Below are positions 25,796 through 37,230 of a stretch of DNA of 64,000 nt, piece by piece. How positions within the stretch are numbered: position 1 is the first letter of the stretch; each line of letters starts with the position of its first letter. The notes beneath the pieces were generated by a model. That model had not been told where the DNA came from, did not search any database, and worked only from the letters and a program-made list of their open reading frames with translations. The DNA is from Winogradskyella tangerina (GTDB lineage: Bacteria > Bacteroidota > Bacteroidia > Flavobacteriales > Flavobacteriaceae), in NCBI RefSeq assembly GCF_003260205.1, contig NZ_QERF01000004.1:186001-250000 (forward strand). The letters are read 5' to 3'. The translations under genes and the position numbers were made by a program.

Positions 25796-26684
25796 GCTGA
25801 ACTAATTTTTTAATTCTATTGAAGTCTTCTTCGGAATGAAATGGAATGGTAATTTTACCGCTTCCATTTTTGGCTACTTTAACCTCTATTTTGTGGCCAA
25901 AATATTCTGAAAATTCTTTAACGCCCTTTTTTATGTACTTCGGAACTTCAGTAGGTGCGTCTTCAGTAACAGAGTCATTAGAATTCAGTTTTTTAACCAA
26001 TTGTTCCGTAGCTCTAACTGAGAGTTTATTACTGATGACCTTTTCGTACACTTCAAGCTGATCTACCTGATCTTCAATATTTACCATAGCTCTACCATGA
26101 CCCATAGAAATGAAGCCGTCACGCATGCCGGTTTGTATGATTGGATCTAATTTTAGAAGACGTAAATAGTTGGCAATTGTAGAACGTTTCTTTCCAACAC
26201 GTTCACTCATTTGCTCTTGGGTTAAATTGATTTCATCGATTAATCGTTGGTAGGAAAGCGCTATTTCAATAGGGTCTAAGTCCTGGCGCTGAATATTTTC
26301 AACAAGTGCCATTTCTAATGACTCCTGGTCATTAGCGATTCTTATGTAGGCAGGAATGGTTCCTAAACCAATTAATTTTGAAGCTCTAAAACGGCGTTCA
26401 CCTGAAACTAATTGGTATTTATTGAAGGCTAGTTTTCTAACTGTGATCGGCTGAATAACGCCCAATTCTCTTATTGAAGATGCTAATTCCTTAAGTGTAT
26501 CTTCATTGAAGTTTGTTCGCGGCTGAAAAGGATTAACTTCGATGCTGTCTATATCCAATTCAACAATACTACCAACTACTTTATCTGCATTTTTATCTTC
26601 TGCAGATTTAATATCATTTTCAGGATCTTTTAATAATGCTGAAAGTCCTCTTCCTAGTGCTTGTTTTTTAGTAGCCTTCGCCAT
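25785..26684 (-). CDS. parB: ParB/Spo0J family chromosome partitioning protein
   Basis: A 299-residue ParB. The N-terminal ParA-interacting stretch (KKQALGRGLSALL) is followed by the CTPase domain: IEVNPFQPR, SIRELGVIQPITVR, and the arginine-rich box VSGERRFRASKLIG. Next come the ALVENIQRQDLDPIEIA segment and a helix-turn-helix (MSERVGKKRSTIANYLRLL). The C-terminal dimer domain closes the protein. It binds parS sites near oriC and slides as a CTP-gated clamp. The start overlaps the parA stop by one base. No canonical parS palindrome is visible in this window. Confidence 0.96.
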   Translation of the reverse strand: MAKATKKQALGRGLSALLKDPENDIKSAEDKNADKVVGSIVELDIDSIEVNPFQPRTNFNEDTLKELASSIRELGVIQPITVRKLAFNKYQLVSGERRFRASKLIGLGTIPAYIRIANDQESLEMALVENIQRQDLDPIEIALSYQRLIDEINLTQEQMSERVGKKRSTIANYLRLLKLDPIIQTGMRDGFISMGHGRAMVNIEDQVDQLEVYEKVISNKLSVRATEQLVKKLNSNDSVTEDAPTEVPKYIKKGVKEFSEYFGHKIEVKVAKNGSGKITIPFHSEEDFNRIKKLVQRAK

Positions 26685-27451
26685 TATAATTCATTTTTCT
26701 TGATCAGTTCTTTGGCTAAATTTAAATAATTTACAGCGCCTTTACTGCTCACATCATAATTAATGATACTTTCTCCATAACTCGGTGCTTCACCTAATCT
26801 CACATTACGCTGAATAATGGTTTCGAAAACCATATCACTGAAATGCTTCTGCACTTCTTCAACTACCTGATTCGATAAACGTAAACGTGAATCGAACATG
26901 GTTAGAAGCATACCTTCAATGTCTAACGCTTCATTATGAATTTTCTGTACACTTTTAATAGTATTTAACAGTTTTCCTAAGCCTTCGAGTGCAAAGTATT
27001 CGCATTGAATAGGAATTATTACTGAATCCGATGCGGTTAAAGCATTCAGAGTTAATAATCCTAAAGATGGTGCACAGTCGATTAGTATATAATCATACTC
27101 TGATTTTAACTCAGAGATGGCTTCTTTCAACATGTATTCGCGTTGATCCTTATCTACAAGTTCAATTTCAATAGCAACAAGATCTATATGCGCTGGTATT
27201 ACATCAACATTTGGTGCATTAGATGTTGTAACTGCATCTTTTGCTGATTGTGTATGTTCTAGTACCTGATACGAACCGATCTGAACGGCATCAACATCGA
27301 TACCCAAACCCGAACTCGCATTGGCTTGTGGATCTGCATCTATAAGTAGGACTTTCTTCTCTAATACACCAAGAGACGCGGCTAAATTGACAGAGGTTGT
27401 TGTTTTACCAACACCACCTTTCTGATTAGCAATTGCAATGATTTTACCCAT
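26684..27451 (-). CDS. parA: ParA family chromosome partitioning ATPase
   Basis: A 255-residue Soj/ParA-type ATPase. The deviant Walker A motif KGGVGKTTT lies at about 11-19. Walker A' LLIDADPQANASSGLG and the Walker B strand YILIDCAPSLGLLTLNAL also match the family. No N-terminal HTH is present, so it is the short chromosomal type rather than a plasmid ParA. It forms the start of the unit parA-parB-DUF5683-dapB. Confidence 0.96.
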   Translation of the reverse strand: MGKIIAIANQKGGVGKTTTSVNLAASLGVLEKKVLLIDADPQANASSGLGIDVDAVQIGSYQVLEHTQSAKDAVTTSNAPNVDVIPAHIDLVAIEIELVDKDQREYMLKEAISELKSEYDYILIDCAPSLGLLTLNALTASDSVIIPIQCEYFALEGLGKLLNTIKSVQKIHNEALDIEGMLLTMFDSRLRLSNQVVEEVQKHFSDMVFETIIQRNVRLGEAPSYGESIINYDVSSKGAVNYLNLAKELIKKNEL

Positions 27452-27533
27452 TAAATGATTTGGTTTTAATAGGTCTTAAAAATACGATTATTTATGAGTT
27501 TAAGAAATCGAAGTTGTTAACATCGGTTAACAA

Positions 27534-27573
27534 AAAAGCTACCTGAAATAATGCGTCCAGGTAGCTTATTTTT
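27534..27573 (-). terminator. rho-independent terminator of the M16 peptidase gene
   Basis: An inverted repeat GCTACCTG / CAGGTAGC encloses a 12-base loop. Read on the minus strand it is followed by a T run (TTTTTT) and preceded by A residues. It lies between the M16 peptidase stop (27591) and the parA start. Confidence 0.8.
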
Positions 27574-27590
27574 AAGTGTTTATATAAAAA

Positions 27591-30449
27591 TTATTGTTTT
27601 TCTGGCATTAGAACAGCCTTAATATATCCATTTGTTAAATACTTCTTGGCCACGTTATGAATATCAGTTGCTGTTACAGCATTAATATTAGCCTCGTAAT
27701 TAACGACATTGTTAAGATCACTTTGGTTATAATCTGCACCTCTAATAGCACTTAACCAAAAACGATTTTGTTCTAATTGTTCTTTTCTTGTGAGCAACAG
27801 TGCTTTTTTAACCTTATCTAGATCGGTTTCTGTTGGTCCGTTCTCAATGATCTTATCTAATTCAGCAACGGATGCCGCAGCCAGCTTCTCTGCGTTATCA
27901 GGGCCACATGGGAAAGACACGCTAAAATTATATCTGCCGTAAGGTATCTTAGACAACGATCCTCGTGCCCCAGCACCATAAACACCACCTTCTTCCTCTC
28001 TAAGTTTTTCAATGAGTTTTATGCTTAAAATCTCACCAAGGATTCTCATGGCGCGAGCTTCTTTTTCATTGTACTCAGCGTCGCCAGTCCAAGATAAATT
28101 AACCTGACTTTTTGGTTCTGTTCCTTTATTGAAAACAAATTCGTGTGAACCAGATTTTGGTCTAAAATCGTAAGTCTTATACATTTCCTTTTTGTCAGAA
28201 CCTGGTAAAGAAGCAATGTAAGTTTCGGCCAAAGAAGCTAGTTGTTCTTCATTAACATTACCCACAAAATAGAAATGGAAATCTCCTGCATTGGCAAAGC
28301 GTTCCTTGTATTTTTCATAAGCCAAATCATAATTTGCTCTATCTAGAGCTGCTTCATCTGGGAAGCCAAAATAACGTGGGTTTCCTTCATTTATGAATTC
28401 ACCTAAAGCAATTTGAAATGAGATGTTTGGATTAGATAATATATTACCTAAAAATGCTTTCTGCTTGCTTATAAAGGATTTAAAAGCTTCAGGATCTTTA
28501 TCAAGTTTTGTAAAATATAAATGAATCATTTGGAACATCATCTCCATGTCCTTCGGTGATGCTGAACCTCTAAATCCTTCAGAATTCCCACCAATAAATG
28601 GTCTAACACTGACAATCTTACCTGACGTCATTTTCGCCATTTCGTTTTTATCGATCCCATCAATACCAGCTTCGAATAAACCACCATTGGCACTTGACGT
28701 TTCTTTTAATTCTGAATCTGAGTATAAGGATGTACCACCGTAGCTAAACGCATCAAGTAATACTTCATCATTTTTGAAGTCGGTCTTTTTGAAAGTCACT
28801 TTGGCACCGTTACTTAAAGTAAGCGTGGTTGTTTCGTTTATTTGCCCTTCGTGATTGATGGTTTTATTAACGATACTTCCTTTAGTAGGCTTTACTGGCA
28901 TTAATTCTTCTCTAACCTCTTCGTCTTTGTAATCTTCAATATCAGCTTTCTTAACAGCATCTAAAAGGTCAATAACTTCCTGCTCTGTAACTTTGGTAAG
29001 TCCTTCTTTCTTTGGTCCTGTTAGAATTACAAGTCTGTTGTCATCATGTAAGAAATCCGCAATAAGGCCATTAACTTCTTCCAAAGTAATATTTGGTAAT
29101 TCAGATTGTGCGTAGTTGTAAGACCATTCGATACCAGGAATTGGACTTTCGGTTAAGAAATTTTGAATATAGCTATTTACGATTCTGCCAGATTCGCGTT
29201 TGTCTTTGTTTTTAAAATTGCGCTCCATTCTTGCCAAATAATCCTTTTTGGCACGCTTTAATTCTGAAGCTTTGAAGCCGTAACGCTTCACACGCTCGTT
29301 TTCTTCCAATAGGGTTTTTAAAGCTTCCATCTGTCCAGTTTCATTGGTTTGAGCAAATGATTGATACGCTTCTTTGTTTCCAATGATCTGGCCTTTGTAA
29401 GAAAACCCAAAAATGAACGGTGGATTAGGTTTATTACTGTATTCGGCTAGTCTGTTATTGATCATCTGATCAAACAAACCTTCAACCATATTATCGCGGT
29501 AATCCGCCACTGTTCTGGTTTTTTCAGGATTGCCTTTGTCCTTGTAATAAATTTGAACCTGAGAGCCTGTTGCTTCTTCGTCCCACTCAATGGCTACAAA
29601 TGTTCCTTCATGGTTTTCAGAATAAAATTCTTCTCTAGGTTTTGCATTTTCAGGATTCTTTAGTTCACCAAAGTTTTCTTTAATCTTCTTTTCTAACGTT
29701 TCAACATCGAGATCTCCCACAGCAATTACAGCCATTAGATCTGGTCTGTACCAGTCGTTTTTGAATCTTCTCAGACTTTCATATTTAAAAGTTTCAAGAT
29801 TTTCTAGAGTTCCGATAGGTAAACGGTCGGCGTATTTAGATTTGTAAGCGATCTTGTCTAAATATTTAGATTGCATTCTTGTAGAAGCTCCTAGACGTGT
29901 TCGGTATTCCTCAATAACAACGCCACGCTCATCATCAATATCTTGGTCGGTTAAAAGTGCGCCGCCTGCCCAATCTTTGAGGATCAAAAACCCTTTGTCT
30001 AATTTTTCAGGGTCGTCGCTAGGGATCGGTAATATATAAACGGTTTGATCGAATCCTGTATAGGCATTAAGGTCAGCCCCGAATTCAACACCAATGCCTT
30101 GAAGATAATCAACTAATTCATTTTTTTTGAAATTGGTAGTTCCGTTAAAATTCATGTGTTCCATGAAGTGCGCTAAACCAACCTGATCGTCAGTTTCTAA
30201 TATTGAACCAGCTTTTATTGCTAATCGTAGTTCTACTTTGTCTTCTGGCTTACCGTTATTTTGAATGTAATAAGTAAGTCCGTTAGATAGTTTTCCGATC
30301 TTAACCTCTGGTGTGATCGGTAGTGCGTCTGATGGTACTGATCCAGTGGTTTGTTTTTCTAATGTCGTAGTTTGAGCGTTCGTTGTGAATGTCACGAACA
30401 AACAACCTACTAATAGTGTTTTAAACACTCGAGATAATTTTGGTGTCAT
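27591..30449 (-). CDS. M16 family metallopeptidase (pitrilysin-like)
   Basis: A 952-residue zinc peptidase with a signal peptide (about 1-25, TTNAQ end), so it is periplasmic or outer-membrane-associated. The inverted zinc motif HxxEH is complete (H94, E97, H98 in GLAHFMEHMNFNGT). The distal Glu is in the DDERGVVIEEYRTR segment. The second M16 half lacks the zinc motif, as normal for the two-domain clamp, and contains the R/Y-type KLREEEGGVYGAGARG loop that contributes to the active site. It probably degrades peptides or processes envelope proteins. It stands alone between a terminator and a 130-base gap in which I see nothing. Confidence 0.93.
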   Translation of the reverse strand: MTPKLSRVFKTLLVGCLFVTFTTNAQTTTLEKQTTGSVPSDALPITPEVKIGKLSNGLTYYIQNNGKPEDKVELRLAIKAGSILETDDQVGLAHFMEHMNFNGTTNFKKNELVDYLQGIGVEFGADLNAYTGFDQTVYILPIPSDDPEKLDKGFLILKDWAGGALLTDQDIDDERGVVIEEYRTRLGASTRMQSKYLDKIAYKSKYADRLPIGTLENLETFKYESLRRFKNDWYRPDLMAVIAVGDLDVETLEKKIKENFGELKNPENAKPREEFYSENHEGTFVAIEWDEEATGSQVQIYYKDKGNPEKTRTVADYRDNMVEGLFDQMINNRLAEYSNKPNPPFIFGFSYKGQIIGNKEAYQSFAQTNETGQMEALKTLLEENERVKRYGFKASELKRAKKDYLARMERNFKNKDKRESGRIVNSYIQNFLTESPIPGIEWSYNYAQSELPNITLEEVNGLIADFLHDDNRLVILTGPKKEGLTKVTEQEVIDLLDAVKKADIEDYKDEEVREELMPVKPTKGSIVNKTINHEGQINETTTLTLSNGAKVTFKKTDFKNDEVLLDAFSYGGTSLYSDSELKETSSANGGLFEAGIDGIDKNEMAKMTSGKIVSVRPFIGGNSEGFRGSASPKDMEMMFQMIHLYFTKLDKDPEAFKSFISKQKAFLGNILSNPNISFQIALGEFINEGNPRYFGFPDEAALDRANYDLAYEKYKERFANAGDFHFYFVGNVNEEQLASLAETYIASLPGSDKKEMYKTYDFRPKSGSHEFVFNKGTEPKSQVNLSWTGDAEYNEKEARAMRILGEILSIKLIEKLREEEGGVYGAGARGSLSKIPYGRYNFSVSFPCGPDNAEKLAAASVAELDKIIENGPTETDLDKVKKALLLTRKEQLEQNRFWLSAIRGADYNQSDLNNVVNYEANINAVTATDIHNVAKKYLTNGYIKAVLMPEKQ

Positions 30450-30579
30450 CGATTGATGGTTTGTGAATAATTAAACAATGATTTTATAAGAAATTTCCTC
30501 TAATTTACATTTTTAGTGACGTTGTAAGTAGGGAATAACAGTATTTTAACTAATTAATTGGACGGATATTGTTGAATAC

Positions 30580-31665
30580 TCAATCTCTATTCATTTCTTG
30601 AAGATTGAAATTTTCATTTATAGCATCGAAAACAGCGTCTTGCTCTATGGTACGTTTCCAACCTTTTTGTGCCAAATGATGGCGCATCTGACTTAGGCCG
30701 CTACCTTTTTCTAGATGATAAATTGTGAAGTCGATCACTTCCAGAGGAATTCTACGAAGTATAAGTTTGAGTTGTAACTCAGAAATTTTGAAAATTGCGA
30801 TTATATAGCAAATCCAGAATAAGAAGGCTTTAAGTGCCATAAATAAAATCCATTCTATTTTTATCTTTTCAATATTAAAACGAATTGCAAACCAATAATC
30901 TAGATATTTGAAAAAGTTTGTAAAGCTACTTCTAGAATAATTTAAAATGAGATATTCGGTACAGAAACTCGTTACAAAGGTTAAGGCAATAACACCTATA
31001 GTCATGACCTTTATAATTTTATAATTTGTGTAATTCGCTTTAACTAGCACTTTGCCAAAAAGATAACCAATTGCTAAGCCCAGAAAAACTTCGCCAATTC
31101 CACCTATTTTGAAAACACTGTAATCAAATAGACCATATGTAGTGCCTAAGATTAGTGCAATTAGTACGCCACCAATCAAGGATAATTTTAAATTAGGATT
31201 TTTAATTTCAGGAGGAGGAGGTAAGGTGTCGGGGACTTTATAATTTTCCCAATTAAATTGTTTGTTGAACTCTTCTTCGAGCTGATCTAATTGATCATTA
31301 GCTTCATATTCTTGTCTCAGTTTTTGGAAAACTGCTATAAATAAACCAGTGCGTTTTGAGTTCTTTCCTAAGTCGGTAAAATGACCTTCAAGTGAATTGC
31401 TATGCACTTCAATCTTGCCGCCACCTTTTTTCGTAACTGTAATTTTAGCTGTTAATTTCCCCCAGGAATTTTTCCGTTTGGCCTCTAAAGATCTTTTATC
31501 TAAGTAAACGATTGGCCAATCTAATTTTTCAAAAACCTCCTGTGCAATTGGAATGATTTGTCCATCAGAAATATTCGTTTTGAAAGTTTCTGTGAACTGT
31601 GGTTTAAACCTGAAACTAAATTTTCGTTTTACGGCATATTCTAGGTTTTCTAGCTCTCGATCCAT
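30580..31665 (-). CDS. uncharacterised membrane protein
   Basis: A 361-residue protein that I do not recognise. Residues 1-150 are soluble, with a beta-rich part (TAKITVTKKGGGKIEVHSNSLEGHF) and a coiled acidic helix (YEANDQLDQLEEEFNKQF). A Pro-rich stretch (DTLPPPPEI) precedes five or so membrane helices between about 158 and 295. The C-terminal 60 residues are soluble and resemble a short helical module (HHLAQKGWKRTIEQDAV) that may be a small DNA- or protein-binding helix-turn. It lies 18 bases downstream of the mutase large-subunit gene, so it is likely co-transcribed with it. Confidence 0.6.
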   Translation of the reverse strand: MDRELENLEYAVKRKFSFRFKPQFTETFKTNISDGQIIPIAQEVFEKLDWPIVYLDKRSLEAKRKNSWGKLTAKITVTKKGGGKIEVHSNSLEGHFTDLGKNSKRTGLFIAVFQKLRQEYEANDQLDQLEEEFNKQFNWENYKVPDTLPPPPEIKNPNLKLSLIGGVLIALILGTTYGLFDYSVFKIGGIGEVFLGLAIGYLFGKVLVKANYTNYKIIKVMTIGVIALTFVTSFCTEYLILNYSRSSFTNFFKYLDYWFAIRFNIEKIKIEWILFMALKAFLFWICYIIAIFKISELQLKLILRRIPLEVIDFTIYHLEKGSGLSQMRHHLAQKGWKRTIEQDAVFDAINENFNLQEMNRD

Positions 31666-31683
31666 TCAAAATACATTACGATT

Positions 31684-33800
<2,117 letters not shown>

Positions 33801-33804
<4 letters not shown>

Positions 33805-34445
33805 ATTATCATTTTTTCTAAAAATGGATCAAATTCAATTTGAAATGGTGCCATTAGATTAATAAGTGCAGTTTTCTTTTTTGAAGACAAGACATACACA
33901 TGTTGAAAAGCCTGTTGGTTAAGCTCTAAGTCTTCTAGTTTGAAAATAGCCTTAAAAACCTGAACCTTTCCGTTATCATTATGTTTTGCCGTTATCTTGG
34001 TGTATTTAAGATCGGTATATTCGGACACTTCGTCCTGACTCTGCCTAATAATACCTAAAAGATACTTGGCATCTTGTCTAGTTAATGGTGTATGAGGAAT
34101 CGTGTTGATGGTATAGGTAGCATTCAAAGTATTATCAAAAAACACATAATGATTGCCTTCCATTTCTCTAATATTTCTGAATCTTTCACGCTCTAGTTTT
34201 AGTTCTTCATTATCTGTGATTAAAGAATCTAGTAATGCTATATATTCTACTGAGGTGTATTTTTTGAAAGAGCTAGGGAGAAAAATTTTTATACCGTCGT
34301 CACTAAGAAAATGTGTCTTGCCTTCAATGGTATTTATATCCTCAACTTCAGCCCAGTTTTTAACTTCTTTGGCGACTTCTAGGCAGGATACCAAAATGGT
34401 GGATAAAAAACCTAAAACAATCACTATAGATTTTCTCAATACCAT
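33801..34445 (-). CDS. lipoprotein of unknown function between mutase subunit genes
   Basis: A 214-residue protein with a signal peptide ending LVSC (lipobox, Cys at about 21). The mature part is mixed alpha/beta with no recognised motif. It opens with an acidic segment, and a [27 protein letters not shown] stretch looks helical in two parts. Its stop overlaps the start of the mutase large subunit (ATGA) and its start is 3 bases after the small-subunit stop, so it is translated in the same operon. A lipoprotein between two cytosolic mutase subunits has no obvious functional link. Confidence 0.65.
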
Positions 34446-34448
34446 GTT

Positions 34449-35804
34449 TTATTCTTTATTTAAACGATTCATTTCCAATTGTTCAGAAAGTCTAACTGAT
34501 ATAATTGGTTCAATAAGAGTTTTTCGTTTTTCGACCTTCATAAACGGACTGATTTCGAGGTCATTTTTCATTTTATCTGCAGGATTTGGATGTTTATTAG
34601 TACCTAGAAGTACTAGTTTTTCAGCATCGAATTCTGCCTGCTCCTTGGCTGCACTCTCCTTAATTTTCCGTTGGATCGTTCCTTCTTTTAATTGTTTCAA
34701 AAGTCCGCCATTAGATTCAATATCTTTAAAAAGTGCTAAGGCTTTTTCTGAAAGTTGAGCGGTTAAACTTTCAATATAATAAGCGCCGTCGGTTGGGTTA
34801 TTTACTTTATCGAAATAGCTTTCGTTTTTCAAAATTAAAAGTTGGTTTCTTGCAATGCGATCTCCGAATTCATTGGGGTGATGATATAAACTATCATATG
34901 GCAAATTACAAACCGTATCTGCACCACCTAAAACAGCACTCATGCATTCGGTAGTTGTTCGAAGCATGTTTACGTTGTAATCGTAAATGGTTTTATTTCG
35001 TCTACTCGGAATGGCAATTACATGGCAATCTGAATTTACATTATAGGCTGAAGCTAGGGTTGCCCAAAGTTGTCTTAAGGCTTTTAATTTTGCAATTTCG
35101 AAGAAATAGTTAGAGCCCACCGAAACATTAAATGTGATTTTCAATGAAGCCTTTTGCTCATCACTGAGTTGATCATCAAAGTGGTTTAAATACTCATTAG
35201 CTTGAGCTAAACTATAGGCCAATTGTTGTACAATATTGGCACCAGCATTTTGGTATAAGCTGAGGTTAACTGTGAATTGACCAGCATTTTTTACTATGGT
35301 TTCAAACTTAGAATGATCATCTTTTAGGTTCGTATACCAGTTGCCTGTTTCTGCCAGGTGCCCAATTATGTCAGTTTGAATATTCGCCGAGGTTTTGTGA
35401 TCCTCTAGATAATCCGTTGAAAGAAATTCGCATTTAATTTCAACAGGAACTTTATTAAAATCAATATTTTGTAACAAATCACTCGTCGAGATAACTTCAG
35501 AATTAATATTGAAAATAATACTCTCAGCACCTCTTTCTATGGCATCTAAAGCTTTTTTATTGGCTTCATCTGCGTTATTTACGTTGATGATCTGGCCAAT
35601 TTTCCAATTAGTGGTTTTACTAGCTGATACATTTGGAAGTGTAGCAAATTCGTCTGAATGATAAAAGGGTTTAACATCGATACCTTCGTTGGTTTTCCAG
35701 ATCAATGTGTCGTTATAATCTGCTCCCTTAAGGTCAACTTGAATTTTTTGTTTCCATGCTTTTGAAGAGACACCTTCAAATTCATTAAATAATGAGTTAC
35801 TCAT
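34449..35804 (-). CDS. methylmalonyl-CoA mutase small subunit (short form)
   Basis: A 451-residue homologue of the mutase barrel. The signature RQLWATLASAYNV, TTECMSAVLGGADTVCNLPYD and RIARNQLLILKNESYFDKVNNPTDGAYYIESL are recognisable in sections. It ends shortly after the barrel and lacks the C-terminal, degenerate cobalamin domain found in classical ~620-residue small subunits. It is the non-catalytic partner of the large subunit downstream. It overlaps the FtsB-like gene by 8 bases. Confidence 0.9.
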   Translation of the reverse strand: MSNSLFNEFEGVSSKAWKQKIQVDLKGADYNDTLIWKTNEGIDVKPFYHSDEFATLPNVSASKTTNWKIGQIINVNNADEANKKALDAIERGAESIIFNINSEVISTSDLLQNIDFNKVPVEIKCEFLSTDYLEDHKTSANIQTDIIGHLAETGNWYTNLKDDHSKFETIVKNAGQFTVNLSLYQNAGANIVQQLAYSLAQANEYLNHFDDQLSDEQKASLKITFNVSVGSNYFFEIAKLKALRQLWATLASAYNVNSDCHVIAIPSRRNKTIYDYNVNMLRTTTECMSAVLGGADTVCNLPYDSLYHHPNEFGDRIARNQLLILKNESYFDKVNNPTDGAYYIESLTAQLSEKALALFKDIESNGGLLKQLKEGTIQRKIKESAAKEQAEFDAEKLVLLGTNKHPNPADKMKNDLEISPFMKVEKRKTLIEPIISVRLSEQLEMNRLNKE

Positions 35805-36123
35805 CTTTTTTTTGTTTAGCTATGCTGTCTTCGTACTCGATGATAAAAATATCTTCTTCTGGTTTCTTCATGTAGTAGTTTTCGCGTGCAGCTCTTTCTA
35901 CGCCTTCATCTGTGCTCAATTCTTTGATGGCTTTTTGGTCTTTTCGCATTTCACTTTTGTAATGTTCTTTTTGATATTCTAATTCTTTTCTATCAGAATT
36001 CAATTCGTTGTGAAATAAAAGCGAGTGTGAGTCAAAAAACAGCATCCAAATAGCAAAAACTATGAATACCAGGAGATATATATTTTTAAATGGCTTTAGA
36101 TATTTATTGTCAAAAATTCCCAT
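35797..36123 (-). CDS. septum formation initiator (FtsB/DivIC-like) protein
   Basis: A 108-residue bitopic protein. A short cytoplasmic N-terminus, one membrane helix (about 15-30) and a periplasmic coiled coil (ELNSDRKELEYQKEHY and on) are followed by the family end motif GVERAARENYYMKKPEEDIFIIEYE. This is the FtsB/DivIC pattern, in which the (E)xxARE(K/N)Y segment precedes the terminal strand. It would work with FtsL/FtsQ in the divisome. It starts one base before the end of udk (TAATG) and overlaps the mutase small subunit gene. Confidence 0.88.
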   Translation of the reverse strand: MGIFDNKYLKPFKNIYLLVFIVFAIWMLFFDSHSLLFHNELNSDRKELEYQKEHYKSEMRKDQKAIKELSTDEGVERAARENYYMKKPEEDIFIIEYEDSIAKQKKDE

Positions 36124-36728
36124 TATAACCGTTCATTTATTATGGTTTTAACGATATCTACTGCCACAGTGTTGTATTTATTATTCGGAATTATAATATC
36201 CGCGTATTCTTTCATCGGTTCAATAAACTGTTCATGCATTGGTTTTAAGGTATTTTGATATCGGGTAAGTACTTCATTGATATCTCTACCTCGTTCAGAA
36301 ATATCACGTTTTAAGCGACGAATGAGGCGCTCATCGGAATCTGCATGAACAAATATTTTTATATCAAATAATTCTCTTATTTCGGGATTGGTAAGGATTA
36401 AGATACCTTCAACAATCATTACCTTACGAGGCATGGTCTTAATGGTATCACCAGTTCTATTGTGTTTAACAAAAGAATAGACAGGTTGATCTATAGATTT
36501 CCCTTCTTTAAGTTGCTCCAGGTGCTCAACTAGCAGGTCAAAATCTATGGATCTAGGGTGATCAAAGTTTATATTAACACGTTCATCGTAACTTAAATGT
36601 GAGGTGTCTTTGTAGTAGGAATCTTGGGAAATTACACCAACTTCTCCCTCAGGAAGTTCATTGAGTAATGTATTTACAACCGTGGTTTTTCCACATCCTG
36701 TACCACCTGCAATTCCGATTATAAGCAT
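36123..36728 (-). CDS. udk: uridine kinase
   Basis: A 201-residue P-loop kinase that phosphorylates uridine and cytidine for pyrimidine salvage. Walker A is GGTGCGKTT at about 8-16. SQDSYYKD, the NFDHPRSIDFDLL segment, PVYSFVKHNRTG, the VEGILIL strand and the DSDERLIRRLKRDISERGR lid all match the family. A TAACTTTG promoter box lies 28 bases upstream of its start, so this gene heads the division/mutase operon. Confidence 0.94.
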   Translation of the reverse strand: MLIIGIAGGTGCGKTTVVNTLLNELPEGEVGVISQDSYYKDTSHLSYDERVNINFDHPRSIDFDLLVEHLEQLKEGKSIDQPVYSFVKHNRTGDTIKTMPRKVMIVEGILILTNPEIRELFDIKIFVHADSDERLIRRLKRDISERGRDINEVLTRYQNTLKPMHEQFIEPMKEYADIIIPNNKYNTVAVDIVKTIINERL

Positions 36729-36755
36729 TAGAACAAATAGATTTAATTAGTTGTG

Positions 36756-36763
36756 CAAAGTTA
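36756..36763 (-). promoter_or_regulatory. Bacteroidota -7 promoter box for udk operon
   Basis: The minus strand reads TAACTTTG, an exact TAnnTTTG match, 28 bases upstream of the udk ATG. It would drive udk, the FtsB-like gene and the mutase genes. A clear -33 element is not seen. Confidence 0.5.
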
Positions 36764-36774
36764 GCCAATTGGCT

Positions 36775-37230
36775 CTATTTTTTAATGACATTTGTCACTT
36801 CTTCGGTTGTTAAATATTTACCATATTTATTTCCCCAACTATTATTGATGTAATTCATAACATCTGCTACCTCTTCATCAGAAAGTCCTAAAGGAGACAT
36901 TAGGCTGTTATAGGTTATTCCATTAACTACCATTTCTCCCTTCATACCGTTTTTGATTCCTATAATACTTTCCTCCTGATTGTTCTCGAGGTAATCTGAA
37001 TTTGCTAATGGAGGAAATACTTGTGGTGCACCTTTTCCATCGGCCATATGACAAGTAATACATAAACTATCGTAGACTAATTTGCCTTTCGCCATGCTTG
37101 CTTTTAGCTCAGGGCTTTGATTTGAAAATGTTGTTTTTTCTGGATATTCAACTTTGGTGGATTTTTTTTCTTTTGAATTACAAGATGTAATAAGCAACAT
37201 AACAGTTGCGAGTCTAAGTATTCTTATCAT
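36775..37230 (-). CDS. class I cytochrome c lipoprotein
   Basis: A protein of 151 residues from ATG 37230, which overlaps the stop of the dehydrogenase gene (ATGA). A longer upstream frame is not needed. The signal peptide ends in a lipobox (LITSC). The haem-binding CxxCH is C-I-T-C-H, followed by MADGKGAPQVFPPLANSDYL, and the distal Met is probably in the NSLMSPLGLSDEEVADVMNYI segment. This is a mono-haem cytochrome c of the cytochrome c551/sugar-dehydrogenase partner type. Co-translation with the PQQ-type dehydrogenase suggests that it accepts electrons from it. Confidence 0.87.
   Translation of the reverse strand: MIRILRLATVMLLITSCNSKEKKSTKVEYPEKTTFSNQSPELKASMAKGKLVYDSLCITCHMADGKGAPQVFPPLANSDYLENNQEESIIGIKNGMKGEMVVNGITYNSLMSPLGLSDEEVADVMNYINNSWGNKYGKYLTTEEVTNVIKK

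Noticed and set aside
25190-27451. parS centromere site near parAB
   Set aside because: No canonical parS-like palindrome was seen in this region by eye.
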